Shown: one piece after another, positions 16,874 through 25,339 of the stretch
How positions within the stretch are numbered: position 1 is the first letter of the stretch
Layout of the letters: the number at the start of each line of letters is the position of its first letter
Source of the DNA: Actinomycetales bacterium
GTDB taxonomy: Bacteria; Actinomycetota; Actinomycetes; Actinomycetales; Cellulomonadaceae
Direction: 5' to 3'
Length of the DNA: 64,000 nucleotides
Assembly: GCA_020444245.1 (NCBI GenBank)
Contig: JAHLLI010000008.1
Span: forward strand, 1-64,000
Translations under genes and position numbers: made by a program
Notes under the pieces: model-generated
Told to the model about the DNA's origin: nothing
The model's input: only the letters and a program-made list of their open reading frames with translations
The model's database searches: none

Positions 16874-17299
16874 ATGGGCCGACAGCTGGCGACCTTCGTG
16901 CTCGGCGGCGCGCACTACGGCGTCGACGTGCTCCTGGTCCAGGAGGCGTTGCGCTCGCAGGAGCGCACGCCCGTACCGCTCGCCCCTGCGGGGGTCGCGG
17001 GCCTGGTGAACCTGCGCGGGGAGGTCGTCCTCTCGGTCGACCTGCGTCACCGCCTGGGCCTGGCCCCGCTCGCCGAGGACGACGAGCCGATGATGGTCGT
17101 GGTCCAGGTCGACGGCGAGCCGATCTCGCTGCTGGTCGACGAGGTGGGCGACGTCGTCGACGTCGAGGACTCGCAGTTCGAGACCCCTCCGGACACCCTC
17201 GACCCCGCACTCCGTGAGCTGATCGTCGGCGCCTACAAGCTGCCCGATGGACTGCTCCTGGCGCTCGACGTCGAACGCGCCACCGCACAAGCCGCCTGA
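16874..17299 (+). CDS. cheW: Chemotaxis coupling protein CheW
   Basis: CheW links chemoreceptors to CheA. The 141-residue protein is a single CheW domain: [20 protein letters not shown] at the start, then [20 protein letters not shown] and [18 protein letters not shown]. It begins one base after the cheA stop, so the two are co-translated. The CheW-like second end of CheA may partly duplicate its role. Confidence 0.94.
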   Translation: MGRQLATFVLGGAHYGVDVLLVQEALRSQERTPVPLAPAGVAGLVNLRGEVVLSVDLRHRLGLAPLAEDDEPMMVVVQVDGEPISLLVDEVGDVVDVEDSQFETPPDTLDPALRELIVGAYKLPDGLLLALDVERATAQAA

Positions 17300-17358
17300 A
17301 CCACCCCCCAACCCAGACCCCGGGCCCACCGGTCCCGGCACGCCCTCAGGGAGAGCTG

Positions 17359-18969
17359 ATGTCTCGACGCCTGTCACCGCGGTACCTGCTCGCCGACCTC
17401 GCGATCCGGACGCAGGTGGTCCTGCTCCTGGCCGTGATCGTCGCGTCCTCGACGGTCGTCGGGTTCGTGACCTACCGCGCCGTCGACGTGCTGGCCGCGC
17501 ACACCTCCGAGCTCGCCGCGTTCCAGGCCGACGTGCTCATGCCTGAGCAGCTGGTGCACCAGAACGAGCTCAAGGCCCGCATGCTCGTCGCCGAGCTGGC
17601 CGCGGCACCGGACGAGGCCGCCCTGCAGGCCGTGATCGCCGACCAGCAGGCGAACGACGCCGAGGTCGACGGCGACATCGCCGCGTTCGAGGCGGCCGTG
17701 CCGCCGGAGGCGCGGCCCGCCGAGTTCGACACGTTCCTGAGCGCCTGGGACCAGTGGAAGCAGGTCCGCGACACGGTCCTGGTCCCACTCGCGCAGGCCG
17801 GCGACCGCGAGGGCTTCGCGCAGGCGCAGAGCAGCCAGGCCGACCCGCTCAAGGGCCAGTTCGTCGACGCGCTCGACGCCACCGAGGCTCAGCTGACCGC
17901 CTACTCCGAGAGCGTCGCGGCCGACGCGTCGTCCGCTCGGTCCCAGGCCGTCCTGGTGCTGGTCGGCGGATTCCTCGCGGCGTTCGCGGTGACGATCTCC
18001 TGGGGGCTCGCCGTCGCCGGAGCCATCCGTGCGTCGCTCGACAAGGTTCGCCGGTCCCTCGTGGCGATGGCCGACGGTGACCTCACGGTGGCCGCGGACG
18101 TCGAGGGCGCCAACGAGGTCGGGCAGATGGCGTCGGCATTGACCACCGCGCAGACGTCGCTGCGCAGCGCGCTCGGCCAGGTCAGCGAGGTCAGCGAGAA
18201 CCTGACCGGGACCTCCGAGCAGATGTCCTCCGCGCAGACGCAGGTGGCGGCGGGGTCGCAGCAGACGTCGGCGCAGGCGGGTGTGGTGGCGTCGGCGGCG
18301 TCGGAGGTCTCGCGCAACGTGGCTGCGGTGGCTGCCGGGGCCGAGCAGATGGGTGCCTCGATCCGCGAGATCGCCCAGAACGCCGGGGAGGCGGCCAAGG
18401 TCGCCGCACAGGCCACCGGGGTGGCCGAGTCGACCACGGCGTCGGTGGCCCGGTTGGGTGAGTCCTCCACGGAGATCGGCAACGTGGTCAAGGTGATCAC
18501 GCAGATCGCCGAGCAGACCAACCTGCTGGCGTTGAACGCCACGATCGAGGCGGCTCGGGCCGGGGATGCGGGCAAGGGGTTCGCGGTGGTGGCCGGTGAG
18601 GTCAAGGACCTGGCCCAGGAGACGGCCAAGGCCACCGAGGACATCGCCCGGCGGGTCGAGGCCATCCAGGCCGACACCGCCGCGGCGGTGGGTGCGATCG
18701 AGGAGATCACCGCGATCATCGCCCAGGTCAACGACTACCAGCTGACCATCGCCTCGGCCGTCGAGGAGCAGACCGCGACGACCAACGAGATGTCCCGGTC
18801 GGTCGCCGAGGCCGCCACCGGCTCCGGTGAGATCGCCACCAACATCACCGGCGTCGCCCAGGCGTCCGGTGACGCCAGCAGGCTGCTCAACGACCTCGAG
18901 AAGTCGACGACTGCCCTCGCGGGCATGGCCTCGGACCTCCAGGCCCGCGTGTCGGCATTCCGGATCTGA
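17359..18969 (+). CDS. Methyl-accepting chemotaxis protein 1
   Basis: This 536-residue chemoreceptor has a membrane helix at about 20-42, an extracytoplasmic four-helix-bundle type sensor (about 45-190) and a second helix at about 195-215. A HAMP domain (about 216-268) and the cytoplasmic signalling domain follow. The signalling tip [18 protein letters not shown] is intact. There is no CheR-tethering pentapeptide at the C-terminus. It lies 59 bases after cheW and 23 bases before a second receptor of the same layout, so it is in the chemotaxis operon. The ligand cannot be told from sequence. Confidence 0.92.
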   Translation: MSRRLSPRYLLADLAIRTQVVLLLAVIVASSTVVGFVTYRAVDVLAAHTSELAAFQADVLMPEQLVHQNELKARMLVAELAAAPDEAALQAVIADQQANDAEVDGDIAAFEAAVPPEARPAEFDTFLSAWDQWKQVRDTVLVPLAQAGDREGFAQAQSSQADPLKGQFVDALDATEAQLTAYSESVAADASSARSQAVLVLVGGFLAAFAVTISWGLAVAGAIRASLDKVRRSLVAMADGDLTVAADVEGANEVGQMASALTTAQTSLRSALGQVSEVSENLTGTSEQMSSAQTQVAAGSQQTSAQAGVVASAASEVSRNVAAVAAGAEQMGASIREIAQNAGEAAKVAAQATGVAESTTASVARLGESSTEIGNVVKVITQIAEQTNLLALNATIEAARAGDAGKGFAVVAGEVKDLAQETAKATEDIARRVEAIQADTAAAVGAIEEITAIIAQVNDYQLTIASAVEEQTATTNEMSRSVAEAATGSGEIATNITGVAQASGDASRLLNDLEKSTTALAGMASDLQARVSAFRI

Positions 18970-18992
18970 TCGAGAGCTCGCAGGGGACGACC

Positions 18993-20681
18993 ATGTCAAC
19001 GGTGACGGGCGCGGCGAGTCGGCTGCTCGGACGTGTGAGACGCCGGGTGCCGCGCCCGAGCACCGACGGCACCACCACCCGGCACCGTCCGGACCTGAGC
19101 CGGCTGCCCGGGCTCGGGTCGATCCAGGCGCGGATCCTCATGCTGGTCGCCGTGGTCGGCACGATCGCCGGGGTGGTCGGCATCACGACCGTGGTCTCGA
19201 TGCGCGAGCAGGCGGCGCGCACCGAGGCGCTCGCGGAGCTGCAGAGCGGCGTCGCCGCGACCGTCGCCCAGATCCAGGTCGACCTGGCCACGACCGAGGG
19301 GATCGTCTCCCAGGTGGCGGCGACCCAGAGCGCGACGCTGAAGCAGCCATGGCTGACCCGCCTGGACACGATGGACACGAAGGTCGCCGACGAGATCACC
19401 GCGGCCGAGGCGGCCGGCGCGACCGGCCTGGACGGCTGGGCCGACTTCGTCGCTGCGCACGACGAGTGGCTCGACGTACGCGACACCTCGCTGCTGCCCC
19501 CGGCCGTGTCCAACGACCAGATCACCTACGGCACGGTCCTCGGCAGCGCGGCCGAGCCGCTGACCAGGAAGTACACCGACGCGATCGACCGGGCGCTGGC
19601 CGACGTCACCGCGCGGATGCAGGACGCGGCGAGCGCCGCGGCGGCGCAGTCCGCCGGCGCGCTGCGCCTGGTGCTCGCGCTGATCGTGCTCGGCGTCGCG
19701 ATCCTGGGCGGCTTCGGGATGCTCACCGCCCGGTCGCTGCGCAGGTCCGTCGACGCGGTCAACCGGGCGTTGTCCGCGATGGCCGAGGGCGACCTGACCG
19801 TGGAACCGGGTGTCACCAGCCGCGACGAGCTGGGCCGGATGGCCGCGGCGCTCGCCACGGCGCAGTCCGCTCTGCGCGCCGCCCTCGGCGGGGTGCTGGG
19901 CCAGGCCTCCGAGCTCGCCGGGACCGCGCGCGACCTGGACGACGGGGCGGGGACCCTGGCTGCTCAGGCGCGGGACGCGACGTCCGGCACCGAGCTGGTC
20001 GCCGGTGCCGCCAACGAGGCGTCGACGACCGTCGAGCAGCTCTCCGCCCGCGCCGGGGAGATGGCCACGTCGATCGAGGAGATCCAGCGCTCGGCTGCCG
20101 AGGCCGCCTCCTTCGCGAGCCGCGCGGTCGAGGCGTCCCGGAACGCGGCCGGCACCGTCGACGCGCTCGGCGAGGGCGCGGCGGAGATCGGCGCGGTCGT
20201 CAGGGTGATCACGCAGATCGCGAAGCAGACCAACCTGCTGGCGCTCAACGCGACGATCGAGGCCGCCCGGGCGGGCGAGTCCGGGCGAGGGTTCGCGGTG
20301 GTCGCCGGCGAGGTGAAGGACCTCGCTGCGGAGTCGGCGCGCGCCGCGGAGGACATCACCCGTCGGATCGAGGCCAACCAGGAGCAGACCGCGTCCGCGG
20401 TCGCTGTCATCGAGGAGATCGCCGAGGTGGTCCGCCGGATCGACGAGTACCAGACCGCGATCGCGGCCGCCGTCGACCAGCAGAGCACCACGACCGGCGA
20501 GATGTCCCGGCGGATCAACGAGGCGGCCGCGAGCTTCCAGGCGATCGCCGGTGCGGTCGACGGCCTGGCGGTCGGCGCGGAGGAGTCCAGCGGTGTCTCG
20601 CAGCGCCTGCGCGACACGGCCACGGGCGTCGCCTCCATGTCTGACCGGCTGCGGGCGCACGTCGCCACGTTCCGCTTCTGA
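18993..20681 (+). CDS. Methyl-accepting chemotaxis protein 2
   Basis: This second receptor (562 residues) begins with a basic cytoplasmic lead of about 40 residues, then has a membrane helix (about 45-65), a sensor domain, a second helix (about 220-242), HAMP and the signalling domain. The tip reads [18 protein letters not shown], one change from receptor 1. The cytoplasmic halves of the two receptors are similar but the sensor regions differ, suggesting an old duplication with diverged ligand sensing. It ends 84 bases before cheB. Confidence 0.92.
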   Translation: MSTVTGAASRLLGRVRRRVPRPSTDGTTTRHRPDLSRLPGLGSIQARILMLVAVVGTIAGVVGITTVVSMREQAARTEALAELQSGVAATVAQIQVDLATTEGIVSQVAATQSATLKQPWLTRLDTMDTKVADEITAAEAAGATGLDGWADFVAAHDEWLDVRDTSLLPPAVSNDQITYGTVLGSAAEPLTRKYTDAIDRALADVTARMQDAASAAAAQSAGALRLVLALIVLGVAILGGFGMLTARSLRRSVDAVNRALSAMAEGDLTVEPGVTSRDELGRMAAALATAQSALRAALGGVLGQASELAGTARDLDDGAGTLAAQARDATSGTELVAGAANEASTTVEQLSARAGEMATSIEEIQRSAAEAASFASRAVEASRNAAGTVDALGEGAAEIGAVVRVITQIAKQTNLLALNATIEAARAGESGRGFAVVAGEVKDLAAESARAAEDITRRIEANQEQTASAVAVIEEIAEVVRRIDEYQTAIAAAVDQQSTTTGEMSRRINEAAASFQAIAGAVDGLAVGAEESSGVSQRLRDTATGVASMSDRLRAHVATFRF

Positions 20682-20696
20682 CCTGCCCCCCGACCA

Positions 20697-20724
20697 CTCA
20701 ACTGCCGCCGACCGCGGACGATCG
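20697..20724 (+). promoter_or_regulatory. FliA/WhiG-type promoter candidate for cheB operon
   Basis: CTCA at 20697-20700 and GACGATCG at 20717-20724, 16 bases apart, repeat the pattern seen before flbD and cheA with one deviation in the -10. The leader to the cheB start would be about 35 nt. Confidence 0.5.
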
Positions 20725-20765
20725 GATCCCTGCCGCGAACCCCCGCGGCCCACGAGGAGGCGTGC

Positions 20766-21893
20766 GTGTCCCCCATCACTGTGCTGGTCGTCGACGACTC
20801 GGTCGTCGTCCGCCGCCTGGTCACCGACGCCCTGACCTCCGATCCCGAGATCGAGGTCGTGGGGGTGGCCGCCAACGGGCAGATCGCGGTGAGCAAGGTC
20901 GCGCAGCTCGACCCCGACGTCGTGACGATGGACATCGAGATGCCCGTGATGTCCGGCATCGAGGCGGTCCGGGCGCTGCGCCGTGACGGCCGCCGGATGC
21001 CGATCATCATGTTCTCCACGCTCTCCGAGCGTGGCGCGGTGGCCACCCTGGACGCGCTCGCCGCGGGCGCGACGGACTACGTCACCAAGCCGGCGAACGT
21101 GGGCAGCGTCTCCGAGTCGCTGGCCCGGGTGGCCGACGACCTGATCCCGCGGATCAAGGGTCTGGCGCGCCGATCCGGCGGGGCCGCCCGGAAGGTGCGG
21201 TCGACCGGCACGACGGTGAGCGCCACGGCTGTCGCGCCGCGTTCCGCGCCCAAGCCGGTGGCGCTGCGCCCGGCACCGACCCGCACCCTGCGCCCGCGCG
21301 CGGTGGTGCTGGGTTCCTCCACCGGCGGGCCCGAGGCGCTGTCCACGGTGATCGCGGGCCTGACCCGGCCGCTGCCGGTGCCGCTGCTCGTGGTCCAGCA
21401 CATGCCTCGGGTGTTCACCCGGCAGCTCGCCGCCCGGCTCGACCGGCTCGGCCCCAGCACGGTGGTCGAGGCGAGCGACGGTGTGGAGCTGCGCGCCGGC
21501 ACCGTCTACATCGCACCCGGCGACGTGCACCTGGAGGTCCGGCGTTCCGCCGCCGGTGCGCGCACCCACCTGCACCAGGACGCACCGGTCAACTTCTGCC
21601 GGCCCGCCGTCGACGTGCTGTTCCGCTCGGCGGTCGCGGCCTTCGGCGGCGAGCTGCTCGGGGTCGTGCTGACCGGCATGGGCTCGGACGGCAAGGTCGG
21701 CGCGCAGGCGCTCGTCGACGCAGGCGGCACCGTGATCGTCCAGGACGAGCCGACCAGCGTCGTGTGGGGCATGCCGGGCTCGGTCGCCACCGCCGGGCTC
21801 GCGCACGCCGTGCTACCCGTCGCCGAGATCGCGCAGGCGGTCCAGCGGGCGGTCGGGTCGGGCGACGTCCAGCCCGTGGGGGTCGCACGATGA
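20766..21893 (+). CDS. cheB: Chemotaxis protein-glutamate methylesterase CheB
   Basis: CheB demethylates and deamidates receptors when phosphorylated by CheA. The 375-residue protein has an N-terminal receiver domain with the acceptor D56 (DVVTMDIEMPVMSG) and the switch Lys in DYVTKP. After a linker comes the methylesterase domain from about 178, with the catalytic Ser in LGSSTGGPEALS, the His in VVQHMPRVFTRQL and the Asp in TGMGSDGKVGAQ. The GTG start has GAGGAGG 5 nt upstream. The stop overlaps cheR. Confidence 0.95.
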   Translation: MSPITVLVVDDSVVVRRLVTDALTSDPEIEVVGVAANGQIAVSKVAQLDPDVVTMDIEMPVMSGIEAVRALRRDGRRMPIIMFSTLSERGAVATLDALAAGATDYVTKPANVGSVSESLARVADDLIPRIKGLARRSGGAARKVRSTGTTVSATAVAPRSAPKPVALRPAPTRTLRPRAVVLGSSTGGPEALSTVIAGLTRPLPVPLLVVQHMPRVFTRQLAARLDRLGPSTVVEASDGVELRAGTVYIAPGDVHLEVRRSAAGARTHLHQDAPVNFCRPAVDVLFRSAVAAFGGELLGVVLTGMGSDGKVGAQALVDAGGTVIVQDEPTSVVWGMPGSVATAGLAHAVLPVAEIAQAVQRAVGSGDVQPVGVAR

Positions 21894-22708
21894 CCCTGAC
21901 CACCGACACGTTCACCTGGGTCTCGGGCCTGGTGCGCCAGCGCAGCGCGATCGTGCTCGAGACGGGCAAGGAGTACCTCGTCGAGAGCCGGCTGCTCCCG
22001 CTGGCGCGCGCCGCGGGCTCGACCGACGTGGACGCCTACGTGCGTGGCATCCGGCAGGCCGGGTCGCCGAGGGCGCTCGAGCAGGTCGTGGAGGCCCTGA
22101 CCACCAACGAGACGTCCTGGTTCCGCGACGCCCTGCCGTTCACGACCCTGACCCGGCACATCGTGCCCCAGCTCGAGGCCGAGCGACCCGGTGGCGTGGT
22201 GAAGGTCTGGTCGGCGGCCTGCTCCAGCGGGCAGGAGGCGTACTCGATCGCCATGGCGCTGGAGCACCTGGTCGCCGCGCGGCGGCTGGAGATCCTCGGC
22301 ACCGACCTCAACCAGCAGGTGGTCGAGCGGGCCAGAGCGGCGCGGTACAACCAGCTCGAGGTCAACCGCGGCCTGCCGGCGCCCATGCTGGTCAAGTACT
22401 TCACGCGCCACGGCTCGGACTGGGAGGTCTCCCCGACCTTGCGCAGCGTGACGACGTTCGCACGGCACAACCTGCTCGACGCGCCGCCGGGCGGCCCGTT
22501 CGACGTGGTGTTCCTGCGCAACGTGCTCATCTACTTCGACCTGCCGACCAAGCGCGACGTGCTGCGCCGGGTGCGCCAGGCGATCCGGCCGGGCGGCTAC
22601 CTGCTGCTCGGCGCCGCTGAGACGACCATCGGGATCGATGACGGGTGGGAGCGAGTCAGCCACGACCGCGGCTCGGTCTACCGACCTGCCTCCGGGAGGG
22701 CAGCATGA
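21890..22708 (+). CDS. cheR: Chemotaxis protein methyltransferase CheR
   Basis: CheR methylates receptor glutamates using S-adenosylmethionine. The 272-residue protein has the all-alpha N-terminal domain (about 1-75) and a Rossmann-type methyltransferase. The SAM-binding stretch is KVWSAACSSGQEAYSIAMAL, followed by EILGTDLNQQVVERAR and FDVVFLRNVLIYFDLP. Overlaps with cheB (ATGA) and with the following cheY show tight coupling. Confidence 0.95.
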   Translation: MTLTTDTFTWVSGLVRQRSAIVLETGKEYLVESRLLPLARAAGSTDVDAYVRGIRQAGSPRALEQVVEALTTNETSWFRDALPFTTLTRHIVPQLEAERPGGVVKVWSAACSSGQEAYSIAMALEHLVAARRLEILGTDLNQQVVERARAARYNQLEVNRGLPAPMLVKYFTRHGSDWEVSPTLRSVTTFARHNLLDAPPGGPFDVVFLRNVLIYFDLPTKRDVLRRVRQAIRPGGYLLLGAAETTIGIDDGWERVSHDRGSVYRPASGRAA

Positions 22709-23088
22709 GAGCACTGGTGATCGACGACTCGCGCACCATGCGCCGGATCGTCGTGGCGGCCCTGAGGTCGCTGGGCTTCGAGACGGTCGAGGCTCAGCAC
22801 GGCCGCGAGGCGCTGGACGTGCTGGAGTCCGGCGAGGAGGTCGACCTCGCCTGCATCGACTGGAACATGCCGGTGATGACCGGCTACGACTTCGTCGTGG
22901 CCACCCGGGCGAACCCGGAGTGGCGCGACATCACCTTGATGATGGTGACCACCGAGAGCGAGCACGGCCAGATCGTCAAGGCCCTCGCCGCGGGGGCTCA
23001 CGAGTACCTCATCAAGCCGTTCACCCCGGACGCGATCCGGGACAAGCTCCAGCTGCTCGGGCTGGTCGAGTACGAGGAGACGGCATGA
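22705..23088 (+). CDS. cheY: Chemotaxis response regulator CheY (first copy)
   Basis: This is a single-domain response regulator of 127 residues. It has the acidic pair in VIDDSRTMRR, phospho-acceptor D52 in CIDWNMPVMTG, the Thr in VTTESEHG and Lys in YLIKPFTPD. The DWNMP form is typical of chemotaxis CheY. It sits between cheR and the cheX-like gene with 4-base overlaps on both sides. Because a second CheY lies 450 bases downstream, the two may divide motor binding and phosphate-sink roles, though which does which cannot be read from sequence. Confidence 0.93.
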   Translation: MRALVIDDSRTMRRIVVAALRSLGFETVEAQHGREALDVLESGEEVDLACIDWNMPVMTGYDFVVATRANPEWRDITLMMVTTESEHGQIVKALAAGAHEYLIKPFTPDAIRDKLQLLGLVEYEETA

Positions 23089-23546
23089 GCGCGGCCATCG
23101 ACATGGGGATCTTCGCGGAGACGGTCTTCGCCATCGCGGAGGAGGTGTTCACCGCGATGATCGACCCGGAACCGGGTGCCCTCCAGCCGGCCCTCGAGCC
23201 GACGGAGCTGTCCGAGGACGCCACCTGGGCCTGGGTCGACGTGCACGGCGAGCACCCCGGCAGGGTGATGCTCGGCACCGACCACGACACGGCGATGCTC
23301 CTCACCCGGGCGCTGCTCGCCGTGCCGGAGGACGAGGCGGTGTCCGAGGCGGACTTCGTCGACGCGGTGGGCGAGATCGCCAACGTGGTCGGCGGCAACA
23401 TCAAGGCCCTCGTGCCCGACCCCGGACCCCTGACCCTTCCGCAGGTCGCACCGGTGCCACCCGGCGACGGTGCGACGCTGCTGCACCGCGCGCAGCTCGT
23501 CTGGCGCGGGCACCCCCTGGTGATCACGTTGTGGAGCCTGTCATGA
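23085..23546 (+). CDS. cheX: CheX/CheC-like chemotaxis phosphatase
   Basis: CheX and CheC proteins remove phosphate from CheY-P. The 153-residue product contains the diagnostic helix DFVDAVGEIANVVGGNIKAL (about 85-105), in which the E and N of E-x-x-N are the phosphatase residues. There is only one such helix visible, as in CheX. Its position between two cheY genes, overlapping both, supports a CheY-P phosphatase role. Confidence 0.8.
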   Translation: MSAAIDMGIFAETVFAIAEEVFTAMIDPEPGALQPALEPTELSEDATWAWVDVHGEHPGRVMLGTDHDTAMLLTRALLAVPEDEAVSEADFVDAVGEIANVVGGNIKALVPDPGPLTLPQVAPVPPGDGATLLHRAQLVWRGHPLVITLWSLS

Positions 23547-23908
23547 GCCTGAGAGTGGTCGTCGCCGACGACAGCCGCGTGATGCGGCAGATCGTGATCC
23601 GTACCCTGCGTCAGGCGGGGTACCAGTGGGACATCACCGAGGCGTCCGACGGCGCCGAGTCGCTCCGGCTCGCCCAGGACCTGGACCCGGACCTGGTCCT
23701 GTCGGACTGGAACATGCCCGAGATGAGCGGCATCGAGATGCTGCGTGCGATGCAGGCCGAAGGCCTGGACATCCCGCTCGGCTTCATCACCTCGGAGAGC
23801 TCGCAGGAGATGCGCGAGCAGGCCGACGCGGCCGGCGCGCTCTTCCTCATCACCAAGCCCTTCACCGCGGAGACCTTCCGCGACACCATCGATCCCTTCC
23901 TGGCGTGA
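23543..23908 (+). CDS. cheY: Chemotaxis response regulator CheY (second copy)
   Basis: This is a 121-residue single receiver domain: acidic pair in VVVADDSRVMRQ, acceptor D55 in LVLSDWNMPEMSG, and Lys in FLITKPFTAETFR. It differs clearly from the first copy (VIDDSRTM versus VADDSRVM), so this is not a recent duplication. The ATG overlaps the cheX stop. It ends 7 bases before the next gene. Confidence 0.92.
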   Translation: MSLRVVVADDSRVMRQIVIRTLRQAGYQWDITEASDGAESLRLAQDLDPDLVLSDWNMPEMSGIEMLRAMQAEGLDIPLGFITSESSQEMREQADAAGALFLITKPFTAETFRDTIDPFLA

Positions 23909-23915
23909 GACGACC

Positions 23916-24416
23916 ATGACCACGATGACTGCCAAGTCCCCGCTCCCCACCGCCGTGATGGTGCGTGAGCTGTTCGAAGGTCTGCTGGGCCGCGAGATCG
24001 ACTCCGTGATCGGTACCGGAGCGGTGAACGCCAACGAGGAGCCCGGTGCCGTCGTAGGCGTCTACATCGACGACCGGATGGAGCTGCGGGCGATCGTCGT
24101 GCTCGACATCGCCCTGGCGGCGCACACCGGAGCCTCGATCGCGCTGATCCCGGTGGTCCACGCGGAGGTCGCCGCGGACGACGGCATCCTGCCGGACAAC
24201 CTCTACGAGAACGCCGCCGAGGTGCTCAACGTCGCGGCGTCGTTGTTCAACGGCGGCCCGAACGCACCGCACGTCAAGCTCCACCAGGCCTACCGACCGC
24301 AGGACCCGCTCCCGGCCGACGTCGCCAAGTGGATCATGGCCTTCGTCCGCCGGCTCGACATGGAGCTGTCCATCGCCGGGTACGGCGGGGGGCGGATCTC
24401 GGTCCTCGTGATCTGA
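23916..24416 (+). CDS. Conserved-looking protein of the chemotaxis cluster, function unknown
   Basis: I do not recognise this 166-residue protein. It is soluble, with no signal or membrane segment. It contains LYENAAEVLNVAASLFN (about 98-115), which faintly resembles the E-x-x-N helix of CheC/CheX proteins, and it ends in hydrophobic strands (MELSIAGYGGGRISVLVI). Given its place as last gene of the che operon, right after cheY, a divergent CheC/CheX-like or motor-interacting protein is possible, but this is inference. The ATG is preceded by a weak GAGACGACC site. Confidence 0.7.
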   Translation: MTTMTAKSPLPTAVMVRELFEGLLGREIDSVIGTGAVNANEEPGAVVGVYIDDRMELRAIVVLDIALAAHTGASIALIPVVHAEVAADDGILPDNLYENAAEVLNVAASLFNGGPNAPHVKLHQAYRPQDPLPADVAKWIMAFVRRLDMELSIAGYGGGRISVLVI

Positions 24417-24437
24417 GCCCGAACGTCCGGCGGGGGC

Positions 24438-25058
24438 TCAGCGGGTCGGCACGTACTCCCAGTGCCACGACTCGCGGGGGACGTTCGCGACGAACCCGTA
24501 GTCGCCGCCGTGCTCGCGCATCCAGGTCTGGGCGGCGGTGTCCAGGTCGAGGTCCAGTGCCATGCCCCAGCCGTGCCGGCTGGTGCCCGGGACCGCGGCG
24601 AGACCACCCTGGGAGTACAGGCCCTTGCGCGCGGCCACGTCCACCTGGGCGTCGTAGGACCGGTAGGAGTCGGTGACCCCGATCGTCACGCCGTCCGCCG
24701 CCGCGGCTGAGCGCATCGCCTCGAAGGACCGGGCGGCAGCCGGCCACATCCGGTGCGGCGTGCCTTCGATCGGGCTGAGCTCGGTGGACGGGATGCGGCC
24801 GTTGCCGTAGCCGACGTAGCTGAGAGGCACGTTGTCGGCGTCGACCAGCGTCTTGCCCGAGCCGGCCGCCGTCGTGGCCGCCACGGAGGTGGCGGTGCCG
24901 GTGACGCCGGGAGCCGCGGTGCCGGTCACGGTCCCGAGCACGGCGGCGAACGAGCCCCCGACGCTCACGACGTCGGACGGGGCGGCCTGCGGTTCCAGGT
25001 AGGCGATGCGGCCCTGGATCTCGGCGATCCGCTGGTTGATCGCGCTGACGGCGTCCAC
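24438..25058 (-). CDS. M15-family D-alanyl-D-alanine carboxypeptidase-like protein, probably flagellum-linked
   Basis: This is a zinc peptidase of the VanY/M15 type that cuts peptidoglycan stems or cross-links. The C-terminal domain (about 95-206) has VTDSYRSYDAQVD, the zinc ligands in TSRHGWGMALDLD (His, Asp) and the SWHWEY motif with catalytic Glu and third ligand. No classical signal peptide is seen. The first 20 residues (VSAINQRIAEIQGRIAYL) form a short helix like those on flagellar cluster lytic enzymes. It is convergent with the che operon, and its own promoter candidate matches the flagellar pattern. A role in opening the wall for the rod is plausible. GTG start with AGGAGA upstream. 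Confidence 0.82.
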   Translation of the reverse strand: MDAVSAINQRIAEIQGRIAYLEPQAAPSDVVSVGGSFAAVLGTVTGTAAPGVTGTATSVAATTAAGSGKTLVDADNVPLSYVGYGNGRIPSTELSPIEGTPHRMWPAAARSFEAMRSAAAADGVTIGVTDSYRSYDAQVDVAARKGLYSQGGLAAVPGTSRHGWGMALDLDLDTAAQTWMREHGGDYGFVANVPRESWHWEYVPTR

Positions 25059-25083
25059 ACGTCTCCTCTCGGCTACCCCGGTC

Positions 25084-25111
25084 CCATCGGCCGCCCCCGA
25101 CGCGTGCTGAG
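25084..25111 (-). promoter_or_regulatory. FliA/WhiG-type promoter candidate for the M15 peptidase
   Basis: On the - strand, CTCA (25111-25108) and GCCGATGG (25091-25084) are separated by 16 bases, the same arrangement as before flbD and cheA. A start near 25077 gives a leader of about 19 nt containing AGGAGA before the GTG. Confidence 0.6.
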
Positions 25112-25142
25112 GGATCGCTGCCGCCGGGTGGCTGGGCCGCGT

Positions 25143-25177
25143 GGGTGACGCACGCAGCGCGTCGAGGGTGAAAACCG
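25143..25177 (+). promoter_or_regulatory. GGGTGA-type operator candidates upstream of riboswitch
   Basis: GGGTGACG at 25143-25150 and GGGTGAAAACCG at 25166-25177 lie between the divergent M15 promoter and the riboswitch promoter. The 12-base word recurs exactly at 39062-39073 before the LuxR-type gene, where GGGTGAC words are also clustered. Confidence 0.45.
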
Positions 25178-25233
25178 TGGGCCGATCGGGTGGCCGGGTG
25201 TCCGCGGCCGCCAGGAGCGGCGGCCCGCCCGCC

Positions 25234-25239
25234 TACTCT
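25234..25239 (+). promoter_or_regulatory. -10 box of the c-di-GMP riboswitch transcript
   Basis: TACTCT fits the actinobacterial TANNNT -10 form and would start RNA near 25246, exactly at the 5' edge of the aptamer. No convincing -35 hexamer is visible at 17 bases. Confidence 0.5.
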
Positions 25240-25245
25240 GATGAG

Positions 25246-25324
25246 GTCAGCGAGAAGGGCAAACCCGTCGTGAGGCGGGGACGCAAAGCCACGGGACCCC
25301 CCCCAGGGTCAGCCGGGCTACCGA
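25246..25324 (+). ncRNA. Cyclic di-GMP-I (GEMM-I) riboswitch
   Basis: The sequence carries the GEMM-I core: AGGGCAAACC, then a short stem closed by a GTGA tetraloop (GNRA type, at about 25269), then GGGACGCAAAGCCACGGG, a second stem, and the end AGCCGGGCTACCGA. These match the Vibrio Vc2 aptamer in order and spacing, including the GNRA loop that docks into the second stem. The aptamer ends 2 bases before the GAGAGG ribosome binding site of a 53-codon ORF, so translational control is likely. The only downstream gene before a terminator is that ORF. Confidence 0.9.
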
Positions 25325-25339
25325 ACGAGAGGCACCACG

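Noticed and set aside
17359-20681. The two adjacent receptor genes as a very recent duplication
   Set aside because: Similarity is confined to the cytoplasmic domain; sensor regions, N-termini and even the tip residue differ.
24438-25058. M15 peptidase as a phage endolysin remnant
   Set aside because: No holin, integrase, attachment site or phage genes are near, and the promoter candidate matches the flagellar set.
25181-25188. GCCGATCG on the + strand as a FliA promoter for the riboswitch unit
   Set aside because: There is no CTCA or similar block 15-17 bases upstream; the TACTCT box at 25234 fits the aptamer start much better.
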